Below, piece after piece: positions 17,913-20,067 of a stretch of 20,067 bases of DNA. The position numbers and the translations under genes were made by a program. Origin of the DNA: Gemmataceae bacterium (GTDB lineage Bacteria; Planctomycetota; Planctomycetia; Gemmatales; Gemmataceae); the NCBI GenBank assembly GCA_020847555.1, contig JADLBT010000550.1, positions 1-20,067 on the forward strand, in the 5' to 3' direction. How positions within the stretch are numbered: position 1 is the stretch's first letter; each line of letters starts with the position of its first letter. A model generated the notes under the pieces. It worked only from the letters and a program-made list of their open reading frames with translations, made no database searches and was not told where the DNA came from.

Positions 17913-18816
17913 GGGAACCTCCGGCACCGTTGGATTGGGTGGTAATCGCGGCCCGCGCAGGGTGTACCTCGGCCGCCGGCAGTCCGAGCAGGTCTGGCTT
18001 CACCTTCGCCAGGAACCCGACCGTGAAACCGACAACGATTCCCTCGATGACGGCGATCGGCAGGTGGGCGACCAGCAGCAGCAGAGCCGTGGTGGTCAGG
18101 ATCGCTTCACCGCCCGCCACCAGCACCAGGCAGTTCAGGACGACGGTCAGGAGTACCGCCAACTCGCCCACGAGCAGGCCCAGCGCGAACTCCGGGGCGT
18201 TCGCCAGCCGCTGCTCCGCCCACGCCGCCAGCCCGGCGAGGACCAGGGCGGGGACGAGGACGAGCGGCTGGAAGGTGAACGCGGCAGCCGCGGCGGCATC
18301 GTCCGGCGTCAGCTGGCGCAGCGGCGTGGTGACCAGCAGGGCGACGCTGCAGACGAGGCCGAGTACCCAGGCCAGGGCACAGAGCGCGACCAGCAGGGAC
18401 CGGAACCACGGTCGGCGCGACCACGGCAGGCGGTGCAGTCCGGCGAACACGGCCCACGCCACGAGGGCTGGCAGGCCCATGACGCAGCTGTTGACGCCCA
18501 GCGCCAGGTAGCCGCCGTGGCGGAGGAGCAGGGCCTGCAGCAGCAGCCCGATCGGAATGGCCAGGCCGGCCCGCAGACCGAGGAGAACACCGATCAGGCC
18601 GTTGAGGAGCAGGTGAGCGCTGCCGGGGCCGACGGGGACGTGGAACGACGAGGCGATGAAGAAGGCGGCGGTCAGCAGGGCGATGCGCGGGATCTCCTCA
18701 TCGCGGACGCGCCAGGCGCCCAGCGTCGCCAGCACCGCCGCGGCTCCCAGCCCGCCGGCCCACCACGGGGCGGCAAGCACCCCGTCCGAAATGTGAACGG
18801 CCCACAGCGTCAGCAT
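17809..18816 (-). CDS. cbiM: CbiM/NikM-type cobalt/nickel ECF transporter S-component
   Basis: A polytopic membrane protein of about 335 residues that captures Co2+ or Ni2+ for an ECF-type importer. Family marks: VHISDGVLAAPW at the N-terminus, FHVPVGPGSAHLLLNGLIG (H68 in the conserved GxSxH), a GGYLALGVNSCVMG segment, and the C-terminal AHLPIAVIEGIVVGF. Long hydrophobic stretches give about seven membrane segments. In typical members the motif is M1-H2-I, with the N-terminal amine as a metal ligand; here His is residue 8 behind MLTLWAV. I chose the ATG at 18816 because the upstream ATG at 18843 lies beside a repeat fragment and neither has a strong Shine-Dalgarno. The last 50 or so residues are a non-membrane Gly/Ala/Pro tail that overlaps the NikL-like gene. 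NikK-like and NikL-like neighbours favour nickel over cobalt, but this is not proven. Confidence 0.85.
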   Translation of the reverse strand: MLTLWAVHISDGVLAAPWWAGGLGAAAVLATLGAWRVRDEEIPRIALLTAAFFIASSFHVPVGPGSAHLLLNGLIGVLLGLRAGLAIPIGLLLQALLLRHGGYLALGVNSCVMGLPALVAWAVFAGLHRLPWSRRPWFRSLLVALCALAWVLGLVCSVALLVTTPLRQLTPDDAAAAAAFTFQPLVLVPALVLAGLAAWAEQRLANAPEFALGLLVGELAVLLTVVLNCLVLVAGGEAILTTTALLLLVAHLPIAVIEGIVVGFTVGFLAKVKPDLLGLPAAEVHPARAAITTQSNGAGGSHATGLCPDPSSLPAAGAGGGAVPDTGGASAPARR

Positions 18817-18870
18817 GATCGTTTGTCCGGTTCTCCCACCCATCGGCCGCGGCCCGTGGGCTTCGGCCTC

Positions 18871-19659
18871 TCATTTTCCCGTCAGCTTCTCATCGACCCA
18901 CACCCAGAGGGTGGCGCGCTGCCGCAGCGGGTACGCCTTGCCCTGGTACTCGCGCCTCCCGCCGTCGCGCTCGCCGGTGATCGACCACCAGCCCGGCTCG
19001 GTCAGCGTGGTTGTCACCACCCCGTTAGGATCGGTCCTGGCGGTGCGGGTGATGTGTTCGTCGGGCGGGAGCTTTGCGGGCGGAGCGGGATTGAAGCGCT
19101 CGATCTCGACGGGGGCGCCGCCGACCGCCTTCGCCGGTCCAACCAGGCGGGCCTGAAACACCATCCCGGGCTGCAGCCCGTAGGGCCGAGTCAGCGGAAC
19201 GATGTCCCACGATCCCCCGGGCACGACCGCGTCCCAGCCCTTCTGCGCCTGGACGTGCAAGACGACCTTGACGGTATCCTGAACGAACTCCCGCTCCTCT
19301 TCCATCCAGATCGGCGGGGTGTCCAGGACGAACACGTAATCGCCGCGCTGGTCGGGCGTGAAGCGGAGGCGGTGGGCGGTCACCGCCTTGCCGTCGGCGC
19401 CCGCGATCTTGATCGATTCCACCGCCTTCTCCAGATCGGTCCGCTTGCCGTCGGGCGCGACCACGAAAATGCGAGCTGGCGGCGGGGCGTCGAACAGCTG
19501 GTGCTCGAACGGGTGGCCGAAACGGTAGACCAGGGTGACTGTCTCGCCCTTGCGCACGCTGGCCTTCTCGGGGAGCAGGATGTTGAAGTGCGCCCATGTG
19601 GTCGGGGCAAGCAGGCCGACGGCTGCCAGGGTCAGGACAGAGCGGCACAACTGCGACAC
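18871..19659 (-). CDS. DUF4198 (NikK-like) periplasmic metal-transport protein
   Basis: A 262-residue exported protein of the DUF4198/COG5266 type, the periplasmic component that accompanies CbiM/NikM transporters. The signal peptide covers residues 1-23 (cleavage TTWA/HFN), so the mature protein would begin with His. The family pattern is AHFNILLPEKASVRKGE, then VTLVYRFGHPFEHQLFDAP with several His, followed by beta-rich segments (GDYVFVLDTPPIW, GGAPVEIERFNP, TDPNGVVTTTLTEPGWWSI) ending in LWVWVDEKLTGK. The start is a GTG at 19659-19657 with GGAG about 7-8 nt upstream. It leads the K-M-L run; the gap to cbiM is 54 bp and contains the fragment GGCCCGTGGGCTT (18851-18863). The role is probably periplasmic capture of Ni or Co. 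The exact ligand is unknown. Confidence 0.82.
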   Translation of the reverse strand: MSQLCRSVLTLAAVGLLAPTTWAHFNILLPEKASVRKGETVTLVYRFGHPFEHQLFDAPPPARIFVVAPDGKRTDLEKAVESIKIAGADGKAVTAHRLRFTPDQRGDYVFVLDTPPIWMEEEREFVQDTVKVVLHVQAQKGWDAVVPGGSWDIVPLTRPYGLQPGMVFQARLVGPAKAVGGAPVEIERFNPAPPAKLPPDEHITRTARTDPNGVVTTTLTEPGWWSITGERDGGRREYQGKAYPLRQRATLWVWVDEKLTGK

Positions 19660-19717
19660 GGGTGGCTCTCCGCTCGTGAGGGCGCACGTGGGACGGGCGG
19701 GTTGCGGTGTACCGCTA

Positions 19718-19742
19718 TCCTACGAATTTCGGAATTGTAGGA
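19718..19742. promoter_or_regulatory. Dyad upstream of the NikK-like gene (possible operator)
   Basis: TCCTAC (19718-19723) and GTAGGA (19737-19742) form a perfect 6-bp inverted repeat around a 13-bp AT-richer spacer. It lies about 60-85 bp upstream of the GTG of the first transport gene, where a metal-responsive repressor could bind. It does not match the classic NikR operator. It is a candidate only. Confidence 0.35.
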
Positions 19743-19805
19743 AAAGGGGCCGTCTGATTCGTGGTCCGATTGGGGGGGGTGTCCGGTGGAACCGGCACGG
19801 AACTA

Positions 19806-19832
19806 CATATAGGTGGTATCGTCGTTTTTCAA
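19806..19832 (-). promoter_or_regulatory. Candidate promoter for the NikK-M-L genes
   Basis: On the minus strand TTGAAA (19832-19827) and TATATG (19811-19806) are 15 nt apart. The predicted leader would be about 140 nt and would include the TCCTAC/GTAGGA dyad. The gap 19660-19935 (276 bp) is more AT-rich than the rest of the window. Apart from this motif and the dyad nothing else is recognisable. The spacer is short, so support is weak. Confidence 0.25.
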
Positions 19833-19935
19833 TCTTTGGGATAAGGGCGTCTGCGCCAAGTTGTGCCTGATTAGTGCAGGCTGTAGGGATGATGACGATT
19901 GGGTGAGGGGCAGGTGGGGGAGAGTCTGATAAAGC

Positions 19936-20067
19936 TTAGAGCGTTTCGCATTCGGGTGTAGCATGGTAACCGCAGGACGCGAAGCAGCCTTGGCAGTCCT
20001 GAGCGGTCACGGCCCCCAGGGCCTGGCTCAGCGCCTCGTCCAACTCCTCCGCTGTCCGTGCCCTGGC
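19936..20067 (-). CDS. IS630-like transposase, C-terminal end (runs off right edge)
   Basis: A minus-strand frame enters from the right edge and ends at a TAA (19938-19936), giving 43 residues: a helical RTAEELDEALSQALGAVTA followed by QDCQGCFASCGYHATPE and ETL. The VT-x-QDC...F-x-SCGY-x-AT ending is typical of the C-terminus of IS630/Tc1-mariner DDE transposases. The catalytic DDE triad lies outside the window. The terminal inverted repeat, if present, should lie between about 19743 and 19935, but I could not identify it. Identity rests on this short tail only. Confidence 0.55.
   Translation of the reverse strand, partial: ARARTAEELDEALSQALGAVTAQDCQGCFASCGYHATPECETL

Noticed and set aside
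17785..19740. 651-codon plus-strand frame over the NikK-M-L genes
   Set aside because: Gln/Arg/Asp-rich shadow of three genes with clear signal peptides and membrane segments.
19660..19935. Cobalamin or NiCo riboswitch upstream of the transport genes
   Set aside because: None of the conserved B12-box or NiCo-type motifs could be found; only a simple dyad is visible.

Overview
The window is high-GC bacterial DNA. Several genes point to a planctomycete, most likely a Gemmataceae-type genome: a large DUF1549/DUF1553 (planctomycete cytochrome-type) protein with CxxCH motifs, a Tat-exported DUF1501 partner, a Uma2-family protein and a NikK/NikM/NikL-type metal transport set. This placement rests on gene content alone. 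No rRNA, tRNA or CRISPR array was seen.

Layout. Left block (1-7855), all on the minus strand. Reading from the right, it holds DUF1549/DUF1553 (7855-5108), Uma2 (5094-4489), DUF1501 (4443-2974), a 156-bp imperfect palindrome, a creatininase-family amidohydrolase (2806-1850), a two-domain GNAT acetyltransferase coupled to it by TAATG (1850-930), and then dnaA, whose 3' half lies beyond the left edge. Middle block (8105-17305), all on the plus strand: a LysR-type regulator whose stop overlaps the start of gltB (ATGA), gltB, gltD, rdgB and xerD. Together gltB and gltD encode NADPH glutamate synthase (GOGAT). gltB is broken in this sequence by a 57-bp G/C palindrome that shifts the frame by one base. 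Right block (19659-17316), minus strand and convergent with xerD: a DUF4198 (NikK-like) periplasmic protein, a CbiM/NikM membrane protein and a NikL-like membrane-anchored protein. The usual T-component (Q) and ATPase (O) genes are not in the window. The C-terminus of an IS630-like transposase enters at the right edge.

How the genes work together. The LysR-gltB-gltD run looks like a regulator co-transcribed with the nitrogen-assimilation genes it may control. The DUF1549/DUF1501 pair is a classic planctomycete module of unknown substrate, here split by a Uma2 gene. The K-M-L trio should form the metal-capture part of an ECF-type Ni/Co importer.

The most distinctive non-coding feature is the number of unrelated palindromic repeats filling the gaps: five CACTG heptamers upstream of dnaA, a CACAGAGACACAG-type inverted pair, the G/C palindrome inside gltB, a perfect 24-bp hairpin between gltB and gltD, and related AGCGNNAGCGAC-containing repeats after gltD and rdgB. 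I see no clear new defence or biosynthetic system. The best leads are the gltB interruption, the orphan KML metal-uptake set with histidines next to all three (predicted or displaced) N-termini, and the repeat-filled spacers.
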